From the NCBI GenBank assembly GCA_000729835.1, contig JFHB01000067.1:1-64000 (forward strand): DNA of 64,000 nucleotides, in the 5' to 3' direction. Shown here piece after piece: positions 34,086-45,153 of this stretch (position 1 is the stretch's first letter; each line of letters begins with the position of its first letter). The notes beneath the pieces were generated by a model. That model was given only the letters and a program-made list of their open reading frames with translations. It was not told where the DNA came from and did no database searches. The stretch is from Atkinsonella hypoxylon (Eukaryota > Ascomycota > Sordariomycetes > Hypocreales > Clavicipitaceae). A program made the position numbers and the translations under genes.

Positions 34086-34290
34086 GTTAGCATCAAAGTG
34101 CGGAACTTCTTCCAAGTCAACGCAATCAGAATCTTTCAATAAGGGGGAAGCGTACGCGTAATCTTAAATATACTTACTTAACTACCTAGTATCTAACCTA
34201 GGTAATTATTGATGTATTAATCTGATAGACCAATCGGCCTCAGTTGAGGATCCTCAGGTTAACGCGGGAAAAAAGTGGGGCGTACTCTTC

Positions 34291-34952
34291 TTACTCACGG
34301 AACCCAAGTTCCAAAGACAGTTGAGTTGGTACACTAGCGTAAATGGACCACACGGTGCTCAGGTTGGCAGATTCCAGTCCATAACATACGAGAACAAACA
34401 TGAGCAAGGGCGTGGCCGAAGCCGAGACGAAATCGACCGCCAATATACTCTCTATCGAAAATGAGTTCGCAAAAGCACACACCTATGTACGCCCCGCCGG
34501 CCCCCAACCAGCCCCCAAGACAAAACATGAAAAGAAACCAAAGCGCATCCTAACTAGTTACTTGCGTACCGATCGCAGAAGGCAGAAACGCAAAGAATCT
34601 CTACACATGATGACACATCCCACCCATGATAGCAGGCTTTCTGCCCAGGTTGGTAATCCAGGTACGGCGCAATGATGGAACCAATGCTGAACACGGTAAT
34701 CAGGACACTAAGCTTGTCTGTCGGCAGACGCTGGGAAGTAGTGCGTCCAGCAGTCAATGCCCCGAGGTGTTGACCTGCAATGCCATCGTAGCCCGCTGTA
34801 GCAGAGGTCACGAGAAGGAAGATGCTCAGCGTGTACAGCTTGCGCAGATCGGGTTCCCCGTACCAGGTGACTTTGGCTCTTCGCAGTTGTTGTAATGAGG
34901 TAGTCACCTTATCGACATGAACCAGGGAGAATACCAGCTGATGAATCCACAA
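34291..34952 (-). pseudogene. decayed MFS sugar transporter
   Basis: Minus-strand frames show the start of a fungal hexose/lactose-permease-type transporter: VTWYGEPDLRKLYTLSIF then LLVTSATAGYDG (first helix), and ITVFSIGSIIAPYLDYQPGQ, where a family member would have PYxAD-GRR. After a frame change GGRFRLGFGHALAH and CQPEHR match the GRFLIGFG...ELxxPxHR segment, and TVWSIYA resembles the following YNTLW block. At least one frameshift and several stops break the frame, and the ten later helices are missing. It lies beside transposon debris. The family imports sugars across the plasma membrane. Confidence 0.7.
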
Positions 34953-35855
34953 AAAAAAAATTAAAATTAAAATTTAAATAAAAATAAAAACCCGTGCAGC
35001 AAGGCCCGTGAGCAAATAGCGTGAGCAACATGCCAATCGACCAAAGCAGGTTCCAACTGACCCAAGAACAGGCACGACGAGAAAGATCCAAGAGCAAAAG
35101 CATAGAAGAGCGCCGACTACGTGAACAAAGTCACCCCGCCTGCGTTATTCCCAAAGCATAACCCCCAGAATCTGTACATTACCGTGCATTATGTGGTGTT
35201 GACGACATACGCAAGTAGACCAACTGGTGTTATAATCAGCCATCTCGGTCACGTTGATTCCCATTCTTTGCAACGCATGAATCTAGTCGTGGAAAGTGGC
35301 GCTGCATATAGGGCTGCGGAACGAAGACTACAGACAAGAAAGAGGCCGTAGTTGTGTGCCTTTGACATCTACTTGGAACTGCTGCATAAATGGGGATAGC
35401 CACTGTCTTGCGTCCTTCCGCTTAGCTTTTGGTGATTTCCTCGACTCAAGATATGCAGCATAGTTACGGGACAGAATATGGTCTCATTCTATTCTGTCTA
35501 TTCTCGCTCTTCCTGAGAGCAATCTCAGCGCTAGCTGCATGTGATTCCATAGCTCCTTCTCTGATGTTCAAGTTACAATAACCTGCGAAACTGCGGCAGC
35601 CAATACAAGAAACCATTCTCTAGTAGCAACAGCAATCCCTAACCCATGAGTTATCCGTTCCAAGTTATGCCAAGTGGTATATCCACAGTAATACATCATA
35701 TCTTTTCAATCAGCCAACCTCAAGCTCGTAATAGATCGTCATCAATAAATATAAGGACCTTTCTGTTTGATTTTTTTCCCAGCGTTTCTCTCTCTCCTGT
35801 AGCTATTCCCTCCTCGATGCAAGATAAGTAGACATATGCCGCCATCACAGTTTTC
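34953..35855. other. intergenic, no supported gene
   Basis: About 0.9 kb between the transporter remnant and the dynamin stop. It includes a low-complexity A/T run (34950-34990) and a short hydrophobic frame near 34995-35103 (-), too short to assign. Confidence 0.5.
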
Positions 35856-38854
35856 TTATAGTTCACCGTCCTCAGTGCCAACATTGTCGATGTCGTCAAC
35901 CATAGGTTGGTCTACTCTCTGTGTTGCGGCCTCGGTCAAGCTGTCAGACATGGACACTGACAGATTGGACATGCCTCGAGCAGATCCAGACTCCAGTGCA
36001 TCAATGCTAGCCAAAGCCTTGTCGAATTTCTCTTTCTCAATCTTGAGGGTCGCCCTTCTCGCTGCGGTGGCGCCGTCTTCTTCTATCAACCTCTCGTAGA
36101 CAGCTGTGGCATCAGCGCGACGCGTTCCCAGATGCTCTTCCAGATAAAACGGTAGTTGGCGTCGCAGAGAAGGGATCATTCGGCATACAATTCGTTGAGA
36201 CACCGCATCAGCAAAGCGCAGAGCAGCAAGGCGGTAATAGCTTCTAACATATGAGATCACCTCAATCTCACGCTTGAACTGATCGTGCCCCAGCTTGGCC
36301 AGCTCGGCTTCCCTCTTCTTCGTATCTTGTGCCCTTTTGTCCTCGGAAAGCTGGTCGCCCGGGATGTATTTGCCAGCATCGGGCAGAATAGCCTTCATAC
36401 GCATAAAATGGCGGAACCTCGTCAGTTCGACGTACTCCTGATCTTTATACTGTTTGAAAGCATCTTTATTGAAAGTCAGAAGCCGCTCCGTCTCATCTCG
36501 ATAAAGAAGCTCAAGGTCGTGCTCAATCTCCCTTCTGTGTTCCTCAAGGCAGCTACGAAGATGCTTCTTTGCTTCTTTGAAGATAAATCTCTTTTTAAGA
36601 TTTGCCAAAGATTCCGTCAGAGTTGAGTCCAGTTCTCGCAGCACGTCTCGCATTGCTTGCCTTATGAAGGCATACATAGGCCCCTTCCATGGTCGGATCG
36701 CTGCAAGGGCAAGGTCCTCGTACACCTCGTCCGAGGTTCGGTCGGGCATTCCCGCTTTCGTCTTTGACTCGATTTCCTCTCGCACTTGACGAAGCGTACG
36801 GAATCCACGCCCCACGTCTGTAAACTCAGCAAACGGCTCAGGTAGCATCAGCTTGTGGACAACGTTTGGGACTCGGAGAGGACCAACAGAGTCACCCCTG
36901 GGAGACCATGTACTCTGGCCTTCCCCATTGATGTGACCGTTGGTAGCTGCATGCATTGGAGCATCTATACGAGCTCTTTTAGAAGGCGTCGTCGTGGCAC
37001 TCGTCGCCGATCGACGTTTTGCAGGTGGTGTCGCCGTGTGGTGATTGGTGGCGACTGACGCTGCATCCGACTCATCATCAGATATCTCAAGTATGGGAAA
37101 GTCAGACTTATCCTTTAATGTGAATTTGGGCTTTATGGCTAAGAGACAATCGCGGAAGTTATTTGGTAGAGAGTTGAAGCGTCTCATAAATTCGTCCAAC
37201 TTGAATCTGCAATCGTCCGCGAATTTCATGAGTCCACTTTGTATCTCCAGTTCTACATTCTTTGGTAACTCAGGCAATGTTGACAACTGCGTCTTAATCA
37301 TGTCAAGCTTCTGCTTGACTTTACATTTAATAGTAGGAAGGCTGTGCCACGACAATTAGCATGCAACATACCATGACTTTGGGCTGTCGTTGTTCTGCTC
37401 ACCTTTTGACAAATTCTTCTCCCAAGCGCTCGGAGAGATATGCTTTCAGCTTTTCCACTCCACATCGCTCAGAAAATTCATGAAATGCCACAGGCCAGTT
37501 CTCAAGTCCATGGTCGACAAAAACATATTCTTCCCACTTCTTCAGCTCGTCTAGATCTTTCCCTTGGGGGCGAGATGTAATAAAGTAACCAAGGCCGGTC
37601 GTATGAGTCTCTCGTTTCATGATGGCAAGCCACTGATCATGATTTCCGCCATCTGGTAAGAGGTCTGCTTTTGTCAGCACGCCAATCGTCCTTGAGGATG
37701 CCCCAAGTCGCCGTGTGAGGCCAAACGTAGAGGAATTCTCGGCGTCGCTGTTCATAGGCATAGCACAGATAACAAGAGCAGACGGGTGCTGAATGTAAGC
37801 TTTGGACAGGTTCCTCACCACATTAACCAAATAGTCATCGCGTGCATCAGCAGGATTCTGGAATATTCCAGGCATATCATAGAAGGACAGGTCTGGCAAA
37901 TCTGGCCCTTTGATCTCCAGCGCTACAATATTAGGCGAGAACTTGGCAACCGTAGACGCGGCCGCTTCTGCTACGGGCGTTTGAAGGGCAATACTTCCAG
38001 ATCCGGGAATAAACAAGCTATGATGCTTGTCATCATTTAAGATGGCAATTTGAGCCCATCTTAGGACTTCCTCAATCTGGCTTTTGTCGTTCACGTTTTT
38101 GAACTCATTGACGACGGTTGCAGGCTGTTTGCGCCAAGGAAAGAAAGGGTCCTCATCTGTCACATCGCTCTCACTGATAGAGCGCTCGGGTGGTTTGTAA
38201 ACGTATTCCTTCCGAATCCATACGCGGCATGACCAGTCGCTGTTTCTGGAAACGCGGATATGTAGAGGGCACCGCGTGCAGGTACCCTCGCTTCGTGGAA
38301 GATCCAGATTAGCCAGGCCAGACATAAGACTTGATTTCCCTGCTGACTGGTCGCCAACTAGAACCAACTCAGGGAGTTGAACCTCATGTGAGACGCCAAG
38401 CTGTTGCAGCTCACCGAGTGTATCGTTGCACTCCTTCAGCTTCTTTCCAATATCCTGAAAGGATGTGTTGAAGAAGCTTTCATCTGCGTTTGGCGTAGGG
38501 CTATTCATAGCAGGTTGGCCAGCAACGGGTACACGAGATCTGATCTCCCGCAACAGAGGGTCTGCCTCCATACTACGCTCACTAGGTGGTGCTATATAAA
38601 TCAGTTCACGTCTCTAAGGAAGGCTGGGAATCAGGTGACTTACGAGCATCAGACCTTCTATTTTGACCCATGTGGTGAGGTACGGCCGTCGAGCCTTCAT
38701 AGTTGTTGGAAAGCGAGGATATAATATCATGGTCGTCCTCGTCCTCTTCCACGGCATGAAGGCTCTGCCCACTTAAGTGGAAGGCATCTGGGTCTTGCTT
38801 AATTGACAGATCTGGGAGACCGCCACGGTGACGACGAGCAAAAGACGAAGCCAT
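35856..38854 (-). CDS. dynamin-family large GTPase (fungal Mx-like group)
   Basis: Three exons (38644-38854, 37403-38591, 35856-37341) with introns of 52 and 61 bp give 961 aa. The GTPase domain has the dynamin P-loop GDQSAGKSS (about residue 150), the SEGTCTRCPLHI switch-I block, DMPG at 309-312 (DLPG in classical dynamins) and TKAD at 377-380. A long helical stalk follows, and the C-terminal part (about 800-900, EVISYVRSYYRLAALRFADA and QRIVCRMIPSLRR) fits a GTPase effector domain. There is no PH or Pro-rich domain, so it is not an endocytic Vps1/dynamin-1 type. Residues about 573-593 insert two basic clusters, PPAKRR and PSKRAR, into the stalk. Fungi carry several such Mx-like proteins of unclear role. 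The 70-residue N-terminal exon is acidic and probably disordered. Confidence 0.88.
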
Positions 38855-39049
38855 GTCTGGCGAGAATACTAAAGCGAGAAACTGCTAGATTCGCTTGGGC
38901 GAATAGACCATAAGTCGGACACCAGACTGAGCAGTCAGTAAGTTCAAGACGGCTGGAAAAGGGTACAGGAAAGGAAGTCCAAAGGGTATTGAGAAATCGA
39001 CTGTAGCTAGCAAAGGGTTGTGAGGAAGATTAGGGGATGCTAGAAGCCA

Positions 39050-39087
39050 AAAGTGAAATAAAAGTGAAATAAAAGTGAAATAAAAGT
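39050..39087. repeat. 11-bp tandem repeat (AAAGTGAAATA)n
   Basis: About 3.5 perfect copies in the probable leader or promoter of the dynamin-like gene. Confidence 0.85.
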
Positions 39088-39402
39088 CAAGGGCAGCCTC
39101 GTTGCTTGCGTCGATGAGGCACCTGCCAGACACCTGGCGAGGATAAGAAGTGATAGCACCAATTTACAACGGACAACGCAGGCGGGCTTTGCGAAGGCCA
39201 GAGCTCGTTCTCACTCTACTGTATCCAAATTCGCGAGCCACGGTATCGTTGATTTAACTACTTTGATGACACGGGCTTGAAAGGGTCTTGGCAATTGTCA
39301 CCTAGAGATTTTGCAGCGCTAACACGAATTAATGGTGACTGGAGTTGCCGCAGTGCAGGAAGCGAGAAATTAATTGGGTGGCTGGGATGCCGCGACCCCT
39401 GA

Positions 39403-39503
39403 ACTGGCCGTTGACTGGCCGTTGACTGGCCGTTGACTGGCCGTTGACTGGCCGTTGACTGGCCGTTGACTGGCCGTTGACTGGCCGTTGATTGGCCGTT
39501 GAC
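39403..39503. repeat. 11-bp minisatellite (ACTGGCCGTTG)n
   Basis: About nine head-to-tail copies, identical except near the end (ATTGGCC, ACTCGCC). Each unit contains a GGCC and a TTGAC. It lies 0.55 kb upstream of the dynamin start. Confidence 0.95.
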
Positions 39504-40186
39504 TCGCCCAGTTGCCCCGCTATATGATATTGCTAGTTAGTATGCATGACTGGACCGTTTTTGAACTTAAAGTTGTTACCGAGCACACGGAGTAGAGGAG
39601 GAGTATAGTTAGTTAACTAACTAACTAGTTAGTCAAGTCATAATCCAGCCAGCCACCAATATGTGAAAAACGCTGACGTCGAGTCAAGCCAGCGCAGCAA
39701 CCAGCTTCTTGTATTTACATTGGGCAACAAGACAGCGATACTCCTACTCTGAAATTAGGGACAATGTCAACAAAGCTACCAAGCTTCACTCCGCAGTGGT
39801 CGAAACCAAAGGCACGTATACGTACGTATATTGCGTCATCAGAGAACGCAGAAAGCCAGAATCCCACCGCGCAATCTCATCAACGCTGTATATATTCTTC
39901 CAGGAGACTTCTTTCTATCCAACGAGATCCGCTATCGGACGTCTGGAATCCTTCATCTATATTAATTCGCTGTATATGGTATCACTGTCCATCCCGTCTA
40001 CAATCCAACCACGTGCCGTAAAGCGCCAAAATGCAAATCATCATACCTCAGACACCATCGCAACTTCAGAAGACCGCATCCAGCAAAGCTGTTAAATAAG
40101 CCCCCTTCGACTTGAAGGCCATGAGCCATGTGTTCAACATTCGAAAGTATATGCGAGGCCTCTGCCCAAAACGTTGTCTACAGCAT

Positions 40187-41969
40187 CTAGATCTCCTCTC
40201 TGTGGACATGCGTCCGACTTGCGGCGCGAGGCAGCATGGGGCTTCCAGGTCGACTGGATGACTTGGCAAGATGCTTGCTACCGAATGGATCCAAGTTCAT
40301 GCGGCGCACATCTGCTGTGCGAGGTGTCTGTAGTGGTGTCATCGTCTGCTCAATAGCAGGCTTCTCGAAGCTAACGATGCGTATAGGAGGTGGACGATGT
40401 AGCTTGCGCTCTGGAACGCTGTAGATGTACGTGGCTAGGAGAACAAGAGAGGTGCCCACCAGGAACTGGACCTTTGGATTAGCGGTTTGCGTAGCCAAGT
40501 ACCTCCATCATTGCCCACTCACTGGATAGCCAAAAACTTACAGTCATGTTTACGGTAAAGTCAAAAATCCACACGCTGAAAATGAAACTGATAACTATGC
40601 TGATGCTCGTTGCGAAGTTCTTCACAATGTTATCAGCATCACGGATCACTAGACTGGCTAGCAGACCGCCAGCGGCCTGAAGCAAGATAGCAGCCCAGAC
40701 AACGGCGTTGTATCCTTCAAAGAAGCCATGTTCACGAATGCCAGCCCCATCCTGGTATATGCAGCCACCCAGGAGGGCAGCAATGAGGGAATAGAAGCTG
40801 AGTTGAACGTTACGCATCCAGACGCTAGCGTTTGTGGAACTCTCTTTGAGCAACTTCTCAAAGTAGACACCTGCCAGCCCGGAGACGATGGCCGAGATCA
40901 GCGCGGCTGAAACACCTACAGAAAATATCATGATAGGGTCCGCAGGCGGGAGGTCCTTGGCAATGCCTTCATATGTAGCAGACCGCTTGCTCAAATGCAG
41001 TGCCGGCTCGGGTATCGCTGCACCGGCGACAGTCTGGCCCAACTCGTGTTTCGAACGCGGGAAGAAGTGATCCGGAACACCATGCAGGAGGAACGAATCG
41101 GTCGTTTTCTCGGAAGATGGCAAGGAAACGACGCAAACACCGAGTGTGAGAACTATCAATGAGACCCAGCCTTTCAACCCCAGTTGTCGCCGCAAGAGCA
41201 CAACACTGAATATAGCTGTTGTTAAGATCTACCACCCGAGTTAGTGATGCCATCCAGGGCAAGCATGATTGATCGTTAGATCATCTCGGGGCTATTTGTT
41301 ACCTTGACCTGGTACAAGACCTGGAAATGAACAGGGTCAAGATTTTCCACGGCAGCATATTGCAGCAGGTTCTGCAGAGTGTAGAGTGCAGCCGGCCCTG
41401 CCAACAGCCACCCATCGCTCGAGAACACACCGTTATAAATCTGTTCGAAGAGGACCGTCGCAGGTGTACTAGGGGCGAGAGTTTTGGACGTCTCGTACAT
41501 CGCTAGCGTCAGAGAAATAGCTAATTTGATGACCTCGTTGAGAAAAACAGCCGTCGACGTGAAGTATCGGTGGTCGCCATCGGGGGGCATAACTCTCGAG
41601 TAATGCATCACCTGTTCCATTGCTTTTAGTTTTTTTTTTAGATTTTTTTTTTTTCCTTTTTTTTTTCCTATTTTTTTTTTTCAAATCAAACTGTGCAAGC
41701 CGGTACCAAGGAGGCAGGCGCCCGGAAGCTCAGGACAGGCGTACCAATATTAAGGCCGAATTTTGAAAGGTCAACTGCATGAAATTATCAGTCAATCGTC
41801 ATCTTTGTCCTCCCGGTTCGCGAGTCGCGTGCCGCGCGGCATCCCATTGTGAGGACCCAAAGTCACGTACAAGGAACAAAGATAAATTCTTGACGAGTCC
41901 GGTTCCCTGACTGCCATGCTTGCCGGCGAGGCCGGTCGCGCTAGAGGTAGCGGTCTCGAGAATCACCAT
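40187..41969 (-). CDS. Golgi nucleotide-sugar transporter (UDP-galactose type, SLC35A-like)
   Basis: Five exons (41871-41969, 41745-41774, 41303-41611, 40542-41228, 40187-40471) with introns of 96, 133, 74 and 70 bp give 469 aa. Splicing rebuilds the family start: KNLSLFL + LTFQNSALIL + VMHYSRVMPP, then HRYFTSTAVFLNEVIKLAIS. The second exon is just ten codons. Later signatures are LQNLLQYAAVENLDPVHFQV, GLAGVYFEKLLKESS, WMRNVQLSFYS and GGLLASLVIRDADNI with KNFATSISI, all typical of UDP-galactose/UDP-GlcNAc/CMP-sialate transporters such as S. pombe Gms1. Ten membrane helices are expected, with an extra polar loop near residues 165-220 and a cytosolic tail of about 65 residues. The third intron follows YQVK and the fourth follows VNMT. 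Its likely role is importing UDP-sugar into the Golgi for glycan synthesis. Confidence 0.88.
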
Positions 41970-42171
41970 GGTTGTTGAACGTCAGGGTTGATAGGCAGGC
42001 CAAATGCCTATTTATATGCACCTCGGGCCGGAAAGGCGATCAGGGTCAGGTAGCCTGTCGGATGCTCGTCTGAAACAAAGGAATGACTAGGCGCAGGGGG
42101 GCGCGAGGAGAAAGACGACGTCAGTTGAAAGCACAGCAATCCAGATGCTGCTGGCTAGTGGCTAGTGGCTA

Positions 42172-42206
42172 GGAGAGAGGGAGAGAGGGAGAGAGGGAGA
42201 GAGGAA
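42172..42206. repeat. 8-bp tandem repeat (GAGAGAGG)n
   Basis: About four copies, directly preceded by two copies of CTAGTGG; about 0.2 kb upstream of the nucleotide-sugar transporter start. Confidence 0.8.
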
Positions 42207-43480
42207 GTCGTTCACGACTCACGAGACGCAGGAAGCCGGAAACGATGAGGCGAGTAGTTACAGGTCGTCAAGCCCATAGCCTTGCATCCACAAAGAGTCC
42301 ACAAAGAGAAAAGTGGCTGAAGCTACCTACTAGGTAGGTAACCTTGGTGCCTTGGCGTTCTAGGAATCCGAGTCGAGGCCAAGCGGACAGCGGGGTGGTA
42401 TTTAGTATTTACACTTTAGATACCTCGTATTCCGTAGTGAAGCTTTGAACTTTCAACTTCTCGTGGCAAATGAATTCAACAGTTACGGACAGCCAAGTAG
42501 TAATCCCATTCATAAGTATAGCTTGTGTTTGCTTCTTCTGCAGACACAATGAATGGCGAGACACAAGAGGTAGCAGGCAGGTGAGTCTGACTTCTATCGG
42601 CCACTGTCCGTGCATGAGTGCCTTGAATTTCTTTTCTTTTCTTTTCATTTTTTTTTTTTCTTCAGATGGAATGACATCTCGTTCTTTGTGTCGGCCATCA
42701 CCGGCGATTGTCTCTGATGACCGCAGCTGGGGCTTGGCGCGCATGCAGCGTTGGCAAACTCTGGTCGATAGTTAACTAGGTAGTTAATCCTTCGACTTGA
42801 CTTGGGTTCAACAGCAGGCTTGGCTGCTTCTCATTCGCTCCGTATCCCTAATGCCCAATGCCCACACCGAAAGTTTCACCTTGGCAGGTGCCCAATCGGC
42901 AGTCGGGAAACTGGAAAGGAAGCGAGCGGTCAAGTCGAAGGGAGCCCAGAGGGTGCAACCAAACAATAACTAATAGTTGGTTCCCATCAAAGGATTTCAC
43001 CTTGATCTACTATTTCGCATCAACTGCATGGCATAATGACACAAAGCTCCCATCTCATTGACCAGCTCCTTTCCCTGCACCCTCAGCCACTGCTGCTGCT
43101 CTGGCAGTCTCTCATCATGACCCATGTATTCCGTAGAGCATGACAGCATCAACGCTGTCATTGATGGACGTGTCAATTTCAATGCAGTCAGTCTGGTACA
43201 ACCAACTACCCTGGGACTAACCTACCTAGGGTAGGTAGACAGAGACCGCTTCTAAAGCTTCCAGGCAACTAACTTATCTCCATACAACACGCCACATGCG
43301 GCATGCGGCATGCGACATGAATCAACCAGTATCTGTGCTACCATCGATTCATGTATTAAGTGGGGCTCAAAGATCGATGATTCACGTGTGTCCAAATCTT
43401 GCGGTTGCGGATGGCTGCATTCGCTTGATTTGTCAACTGCGTGGCGTTGCCATCTCACTTGCAAGAGTCAACAACTACAA

Positions 43481-43516
43481 AGCACAGCACAGCACAGCAC
43501 AGCACAGCACAGCACA
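43481..43516. repeat. 5-bp microsatellite (AGCAC)n
   Basis: About seven perfect copies between the transporter and GT15 genes. Confidence 0.9.
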
Positions 43517-43700
43517 GGTCTATCAGGTAATTGCACAGGTCGAATATTGCAAACCAAAAAGAACGAATCTAAGATGCCATGTACCCATATTTCGCATGCT
43601 CAGTTGTTATAAATCGAGTACCGTAGACCAGAAGATTGACATAATCGAGCCCCATCAACATCTATGACCCATGTCTAGCTGATTGCGCGCCTCAATCATA

Positions 43701-45153
43701 TCATCTAAGCGCAAAGTTACGCTCGTCAATCACCGTGTTTCCTGACCGAAGGCCTGGTATGGCCTCTTGTCTGTCGAAATCTTCTGCTATCCTGTCCCAA
43801 GTTGCAAATCGATCCCTCAATGTATCATAGTCATCCCTGATAACCGCCGTCTTGTATCTCGAAGGCCTGAGAGAACATTCGTTCCGCACCACCTTCTTCA
43901 TCCGATGCCACAACCTTGGCTTCGGCTCGGGAGTCGAGTCTGGTGGGTGTGGAAGACTTCGCTCCTTTTTGCGGAAGTTCCAGACACTCTTCTGCGGAAG
44001 AAATATACTTGCACTGATCGTTGGCACCAGCAAATCACGTAGTCCCTCGTCATGCTGACTACTCAGTCCATCAAAATGCTCTAGGAGCGTTTGGTGGTTA
44101 TAGCTACGGAAGAAGGCCAGTGAGCCGATCTCAAACTTGGGTATGTCGCTTGAGGCACCAAAAGTGCGCAACCACGTGGTGAATGCTTCTGCTGGTGCAC
44201 TTGCGGTCTCTTCCTTGGCCTGTTGGACGCTGAAACTCAAAGGCCACCAGTCCCTTATGAATTTTTCATGTTCGGGCCTTGCAGTTTCAGGGTGAAGTGT
44301 CATGAGCGAGTTTTCTGAATGCATATTGCTTCCATATCGAATGTCGGACGAGTCCAAGAGCCAGGATACATTGGCTTCAGCATGCAACAGATCTGGATGC
44401 TTTTCCAAGAATCGTTTCACATCCTGAGAAAGTGAAGTCATATGTATCGGCCCTAAAGTGGCTCTATTCGAACCGTAGGCAATATTGTGATCTCGCATGA
44501 ATCGAAACACGTCAAAGTTAACATCGTGTGTGAACTGAGCCTAAATAAACTATCAGCCCTGTTGCTCAAATTAATGTTGGAGCAAAGATGCTTGGAAATC
44601 TTACTCCTGGCTCGACTCTCCAAAACCAGTCATATGTCTGCAGCCTTTTTTCGTTCGCAAACGGCCCATTGTTCCATCTTTGTATTTGACGAATGCTTTG
44701 CAACGACTCAGATAAGTCGTTCCTGGTTGGTGAAGGGGCCGGTGAGGAAATCTGGCTTGGCAAGACTTGACTATGACACATGTTATTGATCCGCCGCGTG
44801 TCGACGTCGTTTTGGCGAGCAACCTCATAAATACATGTAGCCGTGGTTGCGTTGGAGGTCAATTGACGGAATTTATCGCTCAACACGTCAATACCGAAGA
44901 AGACCCAGTCATATTTGTATCTATTGTTGAAAGAATCTTCCAATTGGGACATGGATGAAAGCAAAGGTTCTAGGTCGTTTTCATGGGCAAGTGTGACAAG
45001 GGCTGCTCTGGGCGTGGAATCCAAACCAGACAAAGAGCTGGTAACATGGCCTTCGATTTTCGGGGGGAAAGGAACGAGAACTGCTAACCATAACCATTTT
45101 ACAAGCCATCCGAAACTGGGTAATGCATCCTGGTACCGCCTCGGCCCCGTCAT
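43701..45153 (-). CDS. GT15 alpha-1,2-mannosyltransferase, divergent KTR/KRE2 type
   Basis: Two exons (44605-45153 and 43701-44540) around a 64 bp intron give 462 aa. The first ATG in frame is at 45153; sequence upstream lacks one. A short cytosolic N-terminus precedes a signal-anchor helix (WLVKWLWLAVLVPFP), typical of type II Golgi enzymes. RAALVTLAHENDLEPLLSSM and NNRYKYDWVFF match the start of the GT15 catalytic domain, and YDWFWRVEPG, spliced to AQFTHDVNFDVFRFM, matches the YDWYWRVEPGV...DPFRFM core. Further on, FEIGSLAFFRS matches the FEIGDLxFWRS block. The usual following FFYERWGDAPVHSI segment, which contains conserved catalytic-site residues, is not evident; the region reads EGLRDLLVPTISASIFLP. 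The family transfers mannose from GDP-Man to O- and N-linked mannoproteins. Loss of that block makes full activity uncertain. Confidence 0.8.

Larger units (their letters stand above)
31507..34290. other. intergenic with transposon debris
   Basis: 2.8 kb without a supported gene. It contains a MITE-like inverted repeat, paired direct repeats and one dispersed repeat copy (all listed), many TANTCCGTA and TACCTAGGTA motifs, and a perfect hairpin GACCCGTTTT/CTGAGACGGGTC near 33328-33349. Confidence 0.6.
38855..40186. other. dynamin promoter side and 3' flank of transporter
   Basis: 1.3 kb upstream of the dynamin gene. It contains two minisatellites (listed) and a GTTAGTTAACTAACTAACTA palindromic run near 39608. 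No other gene is supported; the open frame near 39709-40095 (+) is unconvincing. Confidence 0.5.
41970..43700. other. intergenic, transporter promoter and GT15 3' flank
   Basis: 1.7 kb with two minisatellites (listed), CTAGGTAGG palindromes near 42326 and 43218, GTATTCCGTA at about 42427 and 43125, and pyrimidine runs near 42620-42662. No gene seen. Confidence 0.5.

Noticed and set aside
41469..41684. Lys-rich frame MKKKNRKKKRKK upstream of the sugar transporter exon 3
   Set aside because: It is the A-rich end of intron 2; the spliced model explains the conserved N-terminus much better.
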